Assembly (NCBI GenBank): GCA_034509495.1
Contig: CM067523.1
Coordinates: forward strand, 2,405,367 to 2,469,366
Length of the DNA: 64,000 nucleotides
Direction of reading: 5' to 3'
Source of the DNA: Acestrorhynchus altus
Lineage: Eukaryota > Chordata > Actinopteri > Characiformes > Acestrorhynchidae
Under the pieces are notes generated by a model. That model was not told the DNA's origin, did no database searches, and worked only from the letters and a program-made list of their open reading frames with translations. The stretch's first letter is position 1; the number at the start of each line of letters is the position of its first letter. Position numbers and translations under genes: made by a program. This document shows, in pieces, positions 24,501 through 34,424 of this stretch.

Positions 24501-27500
24501 AAACCTGACGTTCACTTTTAAAGTACAAAAAACACGTTTGGCCCCACATTAACAATAACAATGCACAACATAATAATACAGTTCTGATGCACCGCCGTCA
24601 CATGCAGCTGCTTATGGAAAGAGGCAGTTCCCAGCTCTTACAGGGGGGTAATTAATAGTGTAGAACGCTGCGTAATTGAGGAACCTATTGGCTTGTGTTG
24701 CACGTATCTCCCAATATGTGTGTATTGCACCACGGTAGAAGACTGACGTCACTCGGTGACCTGTGATTGACCTTTACTGTGGGTTTTTTTTTTGTGGGTG
24801 TGTAGCAGCCAGAGATGTTGTTCAGGGCCATCAGAGCATCCCATAATGATCACACTCTGATTACGGTCGGGGGAACGAGGGTCACCTCTAATAACACTTC
24901 TGTGGGTTCCGATACAGTTTGACACACTGTTGTCTAAAAACGTGGGATAAAGGACCGAGAGAATTCGAGCAGCAGGACTACACACTCTTCGGCTCTGCCA
25001 GGTCCTGGCTTTCCACTCCTGGGGTGTCGGAAAGACACACCCCTCACTGGTGCGGTATAAGCTTCCATTACTTCCATTAGCTACGTCAGCCTCATCGCTC
25101 CAGTCCAAAATGAAAGACATATTATTTGAAGTGGGGTTTAAATTTCATTTGGTGCCACCATGTTTCTGATGTAGTGTACAGGGGTTGGACAATGACACAA
25201 ACACCTGTCATTGTAGTGGGAGGTTTCATGGCTAAATTGGAGAAGTCTGGTGGCCAATCTTCATTAACTGCACCAGTAAGAACAGAGTGTGAAGGTTCAA
25301 TTAGCAGGTAAGAGCACAGTTTTGCTCAAAACATTGCAATGCACACAACATTATGGGGGACATACCAGAGTTCAAAAGAGGACAAACTGTTGGTGCACGT
25401 CTTGCTGGCGCATCTCTGACCAAGACAGCAAGTCTTTGTGATGTATCAAGAGCCACGGTATCCAGGGTAACGTCAGCACCACCAAGAAGGACCAACCACA
25501 TCCAACAGGATTAACTGTGGACGCAAGAGGAAGCTGTCTGAAAGGGATGTTGGGGTGCTAAACCGGATTGTCTCCAAAAAATGTCCTTCCCAAGACTAAT
25601 TGATGCTGTATTGGCGTAAAAGGAGGTCCTAGTTCACCAAACTAATCAATTATTGTGGTCTAAAACCAGGTGTTTCAGTTTCATGGTCCAACCCCTGTAT
25701 GTGCTACACAAATAAGAGGGCCTGGGGTTGTGTGTAGGGTTGGGCAACTAACTGAAAATGTACCTCTTAAAAATTAAATCTTGTCCAAATCAAACTGGAC
25801 CTTGGACCACCACGTCTGGACTAATGTTCAGGTGTACTGGAGTGAGGATGATGATGGTTTGATGGTGATCATAATAGTAACTTTCACCCGGAATCCCACC
25901 TGTATATGGGTTTCCTATACTGGTAGTGTTGGCATATTGTCTTTTGGCCATATTCCACCATCATTCACAGCATTTGTACGGTTGACTCATTCTTACTTTT
26001 CCACTGACTGTTTATTTTAAAGTACTCTTAGAGGACATACAGGCGTATGTATTGTCTTTGAATTAACCTCATAAATCCTTTATAAAGTCAAAAATTGACT
26101 GCCTTAAATGAGTCACTGTCTTCATTATCGAAGCTCAAGCTGTCGCGGCGTCCAAAAGCAATTACTTTTCTAAGCATTCTCGACGCCTCACATTTAACCA
26201 AAGGCAAATACAGATTATTGCTTCATTAGATGAGACAGACCGAAGCTTCCCTTTAGGTGTCCCTGCACGACAATTCGGGATGCGCGTGCCCGTGTGTGCT
26301 GAGAGATTGAAAAGCTCGATCGTTGATTTTGCTCATTGCAAACGTGTGGCGGAATCCTTCAGACAAATACAGAAGGAAGATGAGGCAGAGGTTTGGAAAT
26401 GAACAGCGTTATTGATAAAGAGACGGAGACGGGGAAAGTTCGGGGGACGTGAAGGGGAGGGCTTGGAAAGAGCCAGCGAGAAAACACACTTTATGTAAAG
26501 ATTGACCTTTTCCATGCTGACATGTTTGCCTCTTGGTTTTGAAGGCTGTGATATTGTGTGGGTAAATTGAGAGGAGGGGGGTCGGGAGGGGGGTTATGTC
26601 CCTCTTCCCTTTTCGTCCTGGTTTGGCGGAGAAGGACGAGTGGAGAGAAGTGAAGAGCTCGGCCCTCAACGTGACGCTTTCATGCCCCGACATTCTGATT
26701 TCAGGTTTTAGACAGTAAACGCACCCGAAATCTCAAAAACCTTGAATGCAGTTGAAGTGTATAGTACGTTTGTTCCACCGGTGCTGGTTCTGCGAGATTG
26801 AATGGACCTCGTACCGGGTGCATGGCTGTTCCTATGCATCTGCAACCTTCTTAGTGAAGGCCTCAGAGAGCTCTTTGGATATTTTCATGCTGATCCCACT
26901 CACCTCAACAATCAAGAGGAAACCAAACTCATGTCTGAGGTGTCAATAAGACGGCGTCCTGTAAAGTCCTCTGTAATGATGGTCAAATCATTTGCAGCAG
27001 ATGGGCTGTACCTGATTGTAATTAGTGCTCTCTGCCATCACATAGGATACTTCTGACCCTAGGAGGGTGACCACATGCCTCGTGTGTAAAGTTCACCACT
27101 GCCTCGTTGCAAACTGGCGCCGCGTCAATGGTGGACAGCCAAAGCACCGGGTCCCCAGCTCTGATGCAGCGACTAACAGACGCCTGTGCCAGCCAGCATC
27201 ACCTTGAGTGTGATGTGGGTACAGACAGCGCCATCTACCCACCCAGAGAGAGCATGGCCAGACTCCGGCTGACGATGGCAAGTAGCACGACCCGGTCTTT
27301 GAACCTGTGGTCCTCGGCTCCTCAGGTCGTAGTGGTACTGCATTAGACCACTGAGACACTAAACTTGCCATAATAATAATTATTATAAATCATGTTTGAA
27401 AGACATTTCTTCAGTTTTATGTGTTTATTTATATGGATGAAAGGAAGAGCGATACGTTTCCCTCCATTTGCCTCTTCCTCCGTCTCCAGATCACCTGTTC

Positions 27501-29971
27501 TCCATTTACTCTGGTGGTCTGGCTGCACCGTCACCTCTTCCCCTGCCAGTGTGTGATGTGTCTCAGCCGCAGGTGGGACGCTCCGGAATATACCACCCAT
27601 TTGCAAACCATGCGCAAACATCCTAAATCTCGTTAGCGACGAGTTCTAAAAGCCAGCGCGTGGATTTGGACGGACTCGTTAACGCGGCGTAATTAGATTT
27701 GCGCGTCTGTATGATTTTTCCTTCTCGTGATGCGCTGCATTGCACTGCTGCTTCATGACTGCTCGTCTGTCGTTCTCAGTTTGGGAACTGGGCACCGTGG
27801 GTCGGCCCACCTTTGTCCTTATCTTCAGAGCACAGGCTTTTTCTCTTTCATTGATCCAACATTACAATATGAATGTTTTCAGTGGTCGGTCACTAATTTC
27901 CTGGACATAATCATTGATTTCAGTGTTTTTCTGAGCCTACATTGATGTCAAGATCGCAACCATCTGATACTGTGTATCAGTATGGAGCAGATGACCTCTC
28001 ATTGTAGACCCCATCTTTAGGAGGTTCCTGGTTAAATCTCTGATCATGTCACAGCCATCTGTTGGGAATCCCAGAAACCTTAATGGTCCTCCCTTTCCTC
28101 CTGACTAATCGCAGGCAGTCCGACCTTCCAGGCTGGTCCTACCCAGAATAGCAGCTGTGAAAGGTGTCTCAGACCAACATTTGGTCAGATCCTTAAGAGG
28201 TGGTCTTGGTCTGGGTCAATGGAACCATGGTCCAAGTGTGAAAACACTTTTTTGGATGGTTTGGACATTCAGACCAATTACCAATCACACAGTCCTTCCA
28301 GAAGGATTCAGGGGTCAAACTCAGACCTTTCTACAAACCAGCATCTCATGTAGGAGGATGCAGCCCCCACAGATGATGACAGAACTTAAAGTTCTGCAGT
28401 GCTTGAATAAACTGCAGTGTGAAACCAGAATGAACTGGACGACTGAAGCACAAACCTTGGTTCAGACCTCAGTCCACATTTTCAGGTGTTGAAAATGCCC
28501 TTAGTTGATGTGGTGGAGCTTCACGTGTCTCTGAGAAGGTAGGATTTGACTGAATCTCTCTCGATTTCTCCATCTGTATAGGTTGTATGATGTTGGAGGC
28601 CAGAGAACGGAGAGGAGGAAGTGGATTAGTTGTTTTGAAGATGTCAGAGCTGTACTGTTCGTTGTTGCTCTGAGTGGCTACGACATGACGCTGGTGGAGG
28701 ACCCTTCCATGGTGAGAACATCTAAAGAACCCTTCAGAACGCTATAGTTATGAGCGAAGAAGGTTCCAACTGCACTCTTAAGAATAAAGGCTGATACCAA
28801 TGATTTTTGATGCATTAGAAGAACCACTTTTGGTGTTATTTTGGGTGGTGGACCCACTTTCCACTCGAGCAGCACCACACGCACGAACATCATGCCACTA
28901 CATGTCACCACTGTGTGTGAAAAACGTCTTTAAATATGTGCTAAAAAGTCATGTGACCTCTCTGGGACAAAAAAATGCAGTTTAATTTGGGGTTCTCTTG
29001 TTTTCTCCTCTTCAGAACCGACTGCAGGAGAGCCTGAAGCTGTTTTCCTCCATCTGCAATAACGTCTTCTTTAGGAGCACCTCTATGGTAAGAGATGAAG
29101 AGTGAGCAACTACGCAACACAGAACCATTCTGTTTCCAGGCTATGGAAATGTCATCAGGTCACTCAGAACAGCAGTGGATCATCTCAACAACAAATCCAA
29201 CAGAACATCAGCAATGTTTTAAAATGGGTTCCTTAAGGGTTCTTTAGTAAATACAGCAGTCGAGTACAGAATTATGGCATCTCCTGAATGCATATAACGT
29301 TCTTTGTCTGGTTTAAGTGTTACTTGAATACAAGATGTTTCTTTATATGCGGATCTTTAGACTTCTAGGGTTGTCACATGTCGGAGAACCCTTTTGGTTA
29401 TCGCTATAGATGAGCGGCAAACTGTGTAAATGCGTATTTACGTATCACAATGAGATGATGATGGACCTTCAATTAGGTGTGATCAGATCTGACCGGTTCA
29501 CCCCAACAGCGTTTTGACCAGCCATCAGATTTAATGGTCCTGCCCTTGTTGACCCTGTCTTTGTTCTAATAGCTGCTATCATTGGATAATTAAGGCAGCA
29601 GGTGCATTTTGGGCGTCTGTCATTGGTGACGGTGGTCCCTGTCGCACGTCTGCCCACTTATTATGGCTGTTCTAAGGAAGCCCTGCTGTGGGGAACAAGC
29701 TCGTTTACTCGGGCTCATTAAACACGCAGCGTTACTCACCCACCGTCTCGCCTCGCCTCGGAAACGCAGCGCTGAATTACTGCTGACCATTACTGCCCTT
29801 ACACGCTCATTATATCATTAGGGCGTGTCTACTGGACGCGTCCGGTTCTCCACTCAACACTAACTCTCTCTCTTTCTCTCTCGTCTGCTAACTTGTTTTT
29901 TTCCTCTCTCTCCCCCCTCCCCAGCTATATTCTACAAATATTTTAATTGCTCTGTTTAATTATTATCCTAG

Positions 29972-30020
<49 letters not shown>

Positions 30021-31861
30021 CTCACAATTAGGTTACTTTAAGTTTACTGTAAATCTTGAACCTAAAACACAGAATCGTCAGCTGTGTTTTTATGCTTTAA
30101 GTCTGTTTTTAGTTTCAGAGAGAAACTAGAAAAGTGCAGTTTCCCAGATGGTCGCTCGGCAGTTGTTATGGTATCTCATGTGGTTGCTATGCTGTGCTTA
30201 GCTGATGGGGTTTCTATTACCCCTGATTTTCTCCCTGCGAATGTGGAATTATCATTATCATACCCCATTATCATTACTCTCCCCCTAATACGTGTGAGGA
30301 CAAGGACGTCCTTCAATACATATGCCTCCAGACAGCCAGTGCTCTCGCAGGAAGGCACCAGGTCTCCAGCTCAGATGCAGCAGCATTGGATTGAGTGTGA
30401 TGTTGGGAGAGAGCACCATCTACCCCCTCAGAGAGGGAGACTGAACGGGATTTGAACCTGCGATGCTCAGATCATGGTGATCTAGATCTAGATCACTAAG
30501 CCACTCGGAGCACTGATGGTTTCTGTGGATTGCTAGTTGTTTGCTATGCTGTTCTAAGTGGTTGCTCTGTTCCTGATGTCGAGGGATTCCTAGACAGTTG
30601 CTGTTGTATGCCTGGTGGTTGCTATGGGGTCACTTTGCTACAAATAGGTTGTTGTGGGGATTCTTTGTGGTTGTTGTTCTAAGCAGGCGGCTACAGAGTC
30701 ACTATGGATTTGAAGTTAATATGCATGTGGTCAGGAGGCCAATGGTACTCCGGGTTGTTATTGTGTTGGTCTAAGTGGTTTCTGTGGTGTCCAGGGTGGT
30801 TGTAGTGGTGTTGATTGATGGTTGCAGTGCTGTTCTAAATGATTTCTTTGGTGTTCCAGGTGTCTGCTGTGCAGTCTACTATAATACTGACTTTTTATTT
30901 TGCAGATTTTATTTATGAACAAGATCGACCTGTTCCAGGAGAAGATCCTCCACTCTGGCCGACACCTGAGGTACTACCTGCCTCTCTTCAGAGGTGAGTG
31001 CAGGAACTCCTGTCTCTTCAGGTCCGCAGGGAGACCAGGGAGGGCTGTGGACCCTCTGACAGCTGGAATCATTCTGCAACAGCGTAGAGGAGCATGGCGT
31101 TGAACTCTCAGATAACTTTTACAGATGTCTCAGACGTTTTTGCTGTGATCATTAGGAAAGACCAGGAATCTTCGGGATCTTCTGGAATATTTAGCTCTGG
31201 ACTCTGTGTGTGTGTGTGTGTAAATTATAAATATTAAAGCCTGGCCAAAGTATTTCTCTTTCTTCTGGGATGATGCTGGCTGGATGTGACATTTCCTATT
31301 CTTCGTGATCCGTTTGCTCCAGCTCACTGAAATTGCTTTGGCAGCTCGTTCAGGCTGCAGCTCTAAGCTCTATGACTGATTCTCCGTACGTTCCCTGAGA
31401 CCAGACTGACGACCGAGTGTCTCGCTGATGCTCTGTTTGTTTACGTATGCTGAATGCTCCACGAAAAGCTGACCGTTCACCGTTTATCAGACTGGACAGG
31501 GCTCTCGGACCGTTATTCACCATCTACCCTGAGTGATTTCACTGCTGCACATCCGTTAAGTTTTCAGTGTCGACCACAAATCAGTCACGATTTATTTACT
31601 GAATTATCCACCATGAATTATCATTCGTTTAGATGATCGATGATACCTAGATTCAGAGATTCTGGGCTGTACTGTCTCTGCTCTCAGCAGACATCTGTCC
31701 AGACTCCGTTTATCAATTCAGTTCCCCTCGGACCACAGCCGGACCGCTGCCCACGTTTATTAACAAGCAAACAGGCTGGTCGGCCTTTATTTCCCCGTAA
31801 GGAAATGCCCAGCTGCAAAGGTGAAAGGTCACAGCCATAATGGATTGGGTGTAGATGAGGG

Positions 31862-31896
<35 letters not shown>

Positions 31897-32409
31897 AGAG
31901 AGAGAGAGAGTGTGAGAGACTGTAAAATGCTAATGTTATTTTGGCTTGATGGCATTTCACCAGATTGACCATTTTTCACCTTTCTCTTTCTCTTTTCCAT
32001 TTTCATTTTCTTTTCTCTCTCTCTCTCTCTCTGCCCCCCCCTCTCTCTCTGTCCCTCTCTCTCTCCCTCTCTCTCTCTCTGCCCCCTCTCCCTCTCTCTC
32101 TCCCCCCTTTCTCTCTGTCTCTCTCCCTCTCTTTCTCTCTCCCTCTTTCTCTTTCTCTCCCTCTTTCCGTCTGTCTCACTGTCTCTCTCTCTCTGTCTCT
32201 CTCTCTCTCTCTCTCTAGGGGCCGACTGTGATGTGGACTCGGCTGCTCGCTTCATCGCTTCCATGTTTGTGTCTCAGAATGCCATGCCCACTAAACTCAT
32301 CTACCATCACTTCACCACAGCAACCGACACCTCCAACGTCCAGGTGGTCTTCCAGGTGGTCATGGACACCATCATCAAGGAGAACCTTGAGGCCGTGTCT
32401 TTACTGTGA
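4371..32409 (+). CDS. gnav1: G protein alpha subunit, Gv class (complete, 9 coding exons)
   Basis: Heterotrimeric G-protein alpha subunit, a GTP-switched transducer at the plasma membrane. Coding exons: 4371-4500, 4629-4720, 10853-10945, 12358-12518, 19307-19435, 28582-28711, 29016-29087, 30906-30993, 32219-32409. They sum to 1086 nt, giving 361 aa, a normal G-alpha length. Seen: Gly2 and Cys4 (acylation signals), P-loop GAAESGKST at 44-52, helical-domain motif YELNDSALY at about 151-159, switch I Arg183 and Thr186 in RVRTTG, switch II DVGGQ with Gln209, NKID at 274-277, and TTAT at 331-334 in place of the usual TCAT. The C-terminus ENLEAVSLL lacks Cys at -4, so pertussis-toxin modification is not expected. 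The sequence does not fit the Gi, Gs, Gq or G12 C-termini. Assignment to Gv (present in fish, lost in tetrapods) rests on overall likeness and my knowledge of the family. Odd points: Ala46 in the P-loop, and a weak exon 3 donor. ATG 4371 has G at -3 and +4. Confidence 0.9.
5717..5915 (+). mobile_element. tRNA-derived SINE, best plus-strand copy (family A)
   Basis: The head GGGGCAGCCGTGGTCTGGTGG has A-box character, and GGTTCGAATCC (5771-5781) is a good B box, so an internal RNA polymerase III promoter is visible. The body runs CCTGAACTGGCAGGACTTGA, then CCCTTGAGCAAAG, then CTGCTCCCCGGGC. It lies in gnav1 intron 2. Not called as a tRNA gene because no cloverleaf can be closed. Confidence 0.8.
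8285..8740. repeat. 30-bp minisatellite in gnav1 intron 2
   Basis: Units of exactly 30 bp, GTCTAACCGACGTCACCTAG plus AGCAGTTAAC, run with few substitutions from about 8461 to 8735 and more degenerately from 8285; about 15 copies. The core ACGTCAC resembles a CRE half-site, and GTTAAC recurs in every unit. The homogenised 3' half against the decayed 5' half suggests recent expansion. Confidence 0.9.
9926..9995 (+). mobile_element. Truncated family A SINE fragment
   Basis: GGCTGCTGTGGTCTGGTGG joins directly to TTTGATTCCCTGAACTGGCA, so the middle of the head is deleted; the rest decays after GACATGACTGAA. A second short scrap, GAGTCCCTGAACTGGCAGG, lies at about 10288-10315. Confidence 0.6.
10053..10262 (-). 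pseudogene. Tc1-like transposase fragment, C-terminal catalytic end
   Basis: The minus-strand frame contains SPDLNPTEILWSVLK, the DDE-family motif around the third acidic residue, followed by a helical tail. Only about 70 residues remain, with no inverted repeats or start, so it is a dead remnant in gnav1 intron 2. Confidence 0.75.
10953..11008. repeat. (CT)n microsatellite directly downstream of gnav1 exon 3
   Basis: About 28 CT units start 8 nt after the exon 3 donor (10946). The donor itself, AAG|GTCCAG, is far from consensus. The tract is pyrimidine-rich on the sense strand. Confidence 0.9.
11570..13160. repeat. Degenerate AT-rich repeat around gnav1 exon 4
   Basis: Phrases such as CTTGAATCTGGATTATTG, AAATCCAGGTTTCTTG and TTGAATCTGATTTTTGATCC recur at irregular 30-60 bp spacing at 11570-11790 and 12590-13150, on both sides of exon 4. 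No unit is exact. It looks like an old tandem repeat into which (CA)n tracts at 12528-12574 and 13238-13282 were placed. No coding potential. Confidence 0.5.
14071..14373. repeat. Cluster of three (GT)n microsatellites
   Basis: (GT)n at 14071-14117, 14224-14283 and 14321-14373, with (CA)n at 14433-14457. Each is 20-60 bp or more and nearly pure. They lie in gnav1 intron 4 and account for the long Cys-Val or Thr-His open frames here. Confidence 0.95.
14465..14650 (+). pseudogene. Transposase remnant (Tc1-like, DDE region), fragment
   Basis: The plus-strand reading gives IFSDGSCFYLGGNDR, then a stop, then HVWRHRGQHQDQW, resembling the F-D-E-S motif and following W-R region of Tc1-like transposases. 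A sister fragment at 63750-64000 reads FNDESHFCLGGDD at the same place. Stops and frameshifts make it non-functional. Confidence 0.6.
15614..16111 (-). pseudogene. Tc1-like transposase, N-terminal DNA-binding part
   Basis: A 165-codon minus-strand frame. Around residues 65-95 it reads KPSLKRQMVYKWRKFKTI, then STKITPRARCVIV, the usual order of the Tc1 helix-turn-helix and GRP-like hinge followed by the second helix-turn-helix. The C-terminal catalytic domain does not continue in frame. A decayed insertion in gnav1 intron 4. Confidence 0.65.
16660..17235. mobile_element. Decayed Tc1-type DNA transposon, related to 26780-26960
   Basis: Contains AAGGCCTCAGAGAGATCTTT and CAACAATCAAGAGCAAACCA, matching 26855-26925 (AAGGCCTCAGAGAGCTCTTT, CAACAATCAAGAGGAAACCA). 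It starts with AGGACCCCCAGTG and ends with TGGGGGTCCTAAACTTTTCC, so the ends look like diverged inverted repeats around GGACCCCC. No intact transposase frame. Confidence 0.6.
17840..17884. repeat. (GT)n microsatellite
   Basis: Pure GT tract in gnav1 intron 4. Another lies at 17465-17502 and a longer one at 18456-18518, followed by a G11-12 run. Confidence 0.95.
18925..19250. repeat. Minisatellite of about 70-75 bp units just before gnav1 exon 5
   Basis: Units begin GTTATATAGAGTTAATTACA, continue with GGTAGACGCTCTCACTGACC, and end TTTGGGTTTATTCTGAT. Five copies, the last truncated, end about 55 bp upstream of the exon 5 acceptor at 19306. Copies differ by a few bases and small indels. Confidence 0.9.
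19910..21390 (+). repeat. Minisatellite of about 38 bp, some 38 copies, each with AATAAA
   Basis: The unit is roughly GTTTCTAATAAAGTGGCCAG followed by TGATGGAGCACATGGGG, 33-41 bp, repeated about 38 times by my count. Almost every unit carries AATAAA in the sense direction of gnav1; it lies in intron 5. Long open frames on both strands are a by-product of the repeat. The core GTTTCTRATAAAGTGGCCAGTG also occurs once at 52708-52730, so the array probably grew from the end of a dispersed element. Confidence 0.95.
22315..22945. repeat. Dispersed repeat related to 28150-28490
   Basis: Shared blocks include AAGAGGTGGTCTCGGTCCG / AAGAGGTGGTCTTGGTCTG, CCATGGTTCAGT / CCATGGTCCAAGT, GTGAAAGCACTTCTT / GTGAAAACACTTTTT, GGTTTGG, TTCAGACCAATCAC and AGGA--TC. 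Probably a non-autonomous DNA transposon. Both copies are in gnav1 intron 5. No transposase seen. Confidence 0.55.
25179..25697 (+). mobile_element. Internally deleted Tc1/mariner element with intact ends
   Basis: Left end CAGGGGTTGGACAATGAC and right end TCATGGTCCAACCCCTG are inverted repeats of about 30 bp (both continue to ACACCTG), flanked by TA at 25177-25178 and 25698-25699. Inside, the plus strand still encodes PEFKRGQTVGARLAGAS, then TASLCDVSRATVSRVTSA, a helix-turn-helix of a Tc1-type transposase. The catalytic domain is gone; total 519 bp. It lies in gnav1 intron 5. Confidence 0.85.
26780..26960. mobile_element. Fragment of the 16660-17235 transposon family
   Basis: Shares two 20-bp blocks with the longer copy (see that entry) and the phrase GCATCTGCA. 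Both ends are missing. It lies in gnav1 intron 5. Confidence 0.6.
27100..27352 (-). mobile_element. tRNA-derived SINE of a second family (B)
   Basis: On the minus strand the head has GTCTCAGTGGTCTAATGC (A-box-like) and GGTTCAAAGACC (B-box-like). The body shares CACC-GGTC-CCAGCTC-GATGCAGC and TTGAGTGTGATGT with the copy at 30340-30512. The body differs from family A. It sits in gnav1 intron 5. Confidence 0.65.
28150..28490. repeat. Second copy of the 22315-22945 repeat
   Basis: See the blocks listed there. This copy ends about 90 bp before the exon 6 acceptor at 28581. No coding content. Confidence 0.55.
29972..30019. repeat. (CA)n microsatellite in gnav1 intron 7
   Basis: Near-pure CA tract of about 24 units. 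Confidence 0.95.
30340..30512 (-). mobile_element. SINE of family B, shorter copy
   Basis: On the minus strand CGAGTGGCTTAGTGATC (A-box-like) and CATCGCAGGTTCAAATC (B box GGTTCAAATC). The body has GATGGTGCTCTCTCCCAAC and aligns with 27147-27270. It lies in gnav1 intron 7. Confidence 0.65.
30515..30870. repeat. Degenerate GTTGCTATG/GTGGTTGCT tandem repeat before gnav1 exon 8
   Basis: Phrases GGTTGCTATGCTGTTCTAAG, GTGGTTGCTATGGGG and GTGGTTTCTGTGGTG recur at 20-40 bp. A short related patch lies at 7025-7120 in intron 2. It ends about 35 bp before the exon 8 acceptor at 30905. Confidence 0.6.
31860..31915. repeat. (GAGAGT)n and (GA)n microsatellite
   Basis: GAGAGTGAGAGT units pass into (GA)n in gnav1 intron 8. 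Confidence 0.85.
31990..32218. repeat. CT-rich tract of about 230 bp serving as the exon 9 acceptor tract
   Basis: An almost unbroken C/T run (TCTCTCTC with CCCC interruptions) leads directly to the AG at 32217-32218 of gnav1 exon 9. It replaces an ordinary polypyrimidine tract. Open frames of Ser-Leu or Arg-Glu across it are repeat artefacts. Confidence 0.9.
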
Positions 32410-33249
32410 GCTAGGTTTGGATTGGATGAGGAGGACAGTTGTGTTCTGAGGGGAAACTTTCACTGTGAAGATTCACATCTGGACGGACTGCAGCAGAACC
32501 TGGATCCACTGCAGTGATGCACGTCCTTCATGTGCTCACAAACATCTGTCTGAGATACTTTACATTCAGTTACTGATCGAATCAGCTTTGTGTCAGTCAC
32601 ACTACTGTTCACTGAATCGTTACAGGAATCATTGTGTTTTCAAAACTAATCTTCTTTCAGATAAATGTATAAAACATCTTCACCTTCGCAGAACAATTCG
32701 TAGAAAAGATCTTTAATGTATGTTCCGTATTTCTACTATCCAGAATGAAGTTCTAATAACATTCATATCCAGAATGAATCTCTAATAACATTCATATCCA
32801 GAATGAAGTTCTAATAACATTCATATCCAGAATGAAGTTCTAATAACATTCATATCCCGTATGAATCTCTGTTATTTTAAAAAGAAATTTATTTTGGGTT
32901 TTAATTTGATTAGAAATTAGTTCTGTTTATTTGATCATTTTATCAGAAATTCTTTCTCGATATGTTGATTTAATTAGACGCTCGTGTGGAATGTGTTTCA
33001 GGTACTGAAAAGAAACTCATTCTGGAATGTTGGTGTTACGTTTGAAAAGAAATTCATTTTCATTATGAACATTCGTTTGATTAGAAATTCTTTCTGAATA
33101 TACATTTAATAGATCTTCCTGGATGTTGATGCAGTTTGAGATGAAGTATCTTCTAAGTATTTTATACGTTTATCTGGATCTGAGTGGTTTAATTGTGTTT
33201 GTTACTGTAAACGTATGAACAGTAGTGTTATCGGAGACAATGAAGAGTC

Positions 33250-33280
<31 letters not shown>

Positions 33281-33450
33281 GAAGAGCCAGCGGTCAGTTG
33301 TTCAACAGTGGGTGCAGGAGTGTGTTTGCCTGTGGTCAATATTTGCCAAAACTGTATTTGAACAGTGGGGTTAATGATTAACTATGGGAGGTGTGTGTTT
33401 TTATTCCCTTAAGAACCCCCACACTTTTACAGCAACATGTTTACACACAC

Positions 33451-33494
<44 letters not shown>

Positions 33495-33588
33495 CAGAAA
33501 TGAGGACACTGTGATATTCCAATCACAGGTGTTTATTTTGTACTGGGCTGTTTTTGCTTTTTTGGTTTATATGGTTGTGGATACACAA

Positions 33589-33622
<34 letters not shown>

Positions 33623-33990
33623 CCCTATTGTGCCTTATTTGTCCTCTGAATACTTGTAAATATTTTAGTTTGCTTTTGTATGAATCCAGTGTGAACAGAT
33701 GTGATTTTTTGTTATTTTGGTTTCATTTGTTTGTTTGTTTGTTTGTTTGTTGCAGTTTATGACCAGTCACTTTGCTGGCTCCTGGCCTTACGATGAGACC
33801 ATATGACTGAACTGGCTCACTCCCCTTTAACGAGACCAGCTGAGTGTGAACAAAAGTGAATTATTTCTCTCCTTTTTTTTTTTTACGATGTTTAACAGCA
33901 GTCAGGTGTGTTTTAGTGACACGCTGTCCTGAAATAAGACCATGTGACTGTGCAAGATGAAAAGTGTGATTTATTCTGACAATCCAGAAC
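32410..33990 (+). other. Region between the convergent gnav1 and npb genes
   Basis: Probably the gnav1 3' UTR plus intergenic DNA. It contains a tandem repeat at 32742-32866, AT-rich degenerate repeats (AGAAATTC-type phrases, 32880-33130), (GT)n at 33249-33278, (CA)n at 33451-33492 and 33592-33621, and (GTTT)n at 33727-33751. No clear AATAAA for gnav1 was found within 1.3 kb of the stop. No further gene seen. Confidence 0.5.
32742..32866. repeat. 29-bp tandem repeat in the probable gnav1 3' UTR
   Basis: Units of ATCCAGAATGAAGTTCTAAT followed by AACATTCAT, about 4.5 copies with one or two substitutions (AATCTC for AAGTTC), 330 bp after the stop codon. Confidence 0.9.
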
Positions 33991-34050
33991 ATGTGTTCCG
34001 TTAGTGAGTGAGTGTGAACGGGACCGATTCCGATTATTTTCCACTTTATT
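33970..34050 (-). terminator. Candidate npb polyadenylation signals
   Basis: Two AATAAA hexamers on the minus strand, at 34050-34045 and 33975-33970, lie 375-455 nt downstream of the npb stop codon. Either would give a normal 3' UTR length. Cleavage sites cannot be read from sequence. Confidence 0.45.
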
Positions 34051-34424
34051 ATTTCCCAAAGGAAAACGCACACAATCGGCATCAGGTTTACAAAATTAAA
34101 CACAGACAACGTTAATCCAGAGTGTCAACAGTTCATGAACATTTAGTACATGTGGAGATGCTACACTCTTAAGTTCACACGCGCTCTCTCTCACACACAC
34201 ACACACGCACACTCATTTGGGTTGTTTCAGAAGCAGCTAGATTCTTCACACTGTGAAATGGACCAACATTCAGTGTCTCCAGTCCGTCTCTGGAAGTAAT
34301 ATATAAGAATAAGACCACCGAGGTCCAGCACTCTGTGCTTCGGACCCCTAATAAGTAACACTCCTGGGTTTGGGTTGGTGGGGGTGGGAGGGTGGGGGAG
34401 TGTATGAGTGTGTGTGTGTCGTTT

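Noticed and set aside
31713..32264. 183-codon minus-strand frame rich in Arg/Glu
   Set aside because: The CT tract read in reverse, overlapping gnav1 exon 9.
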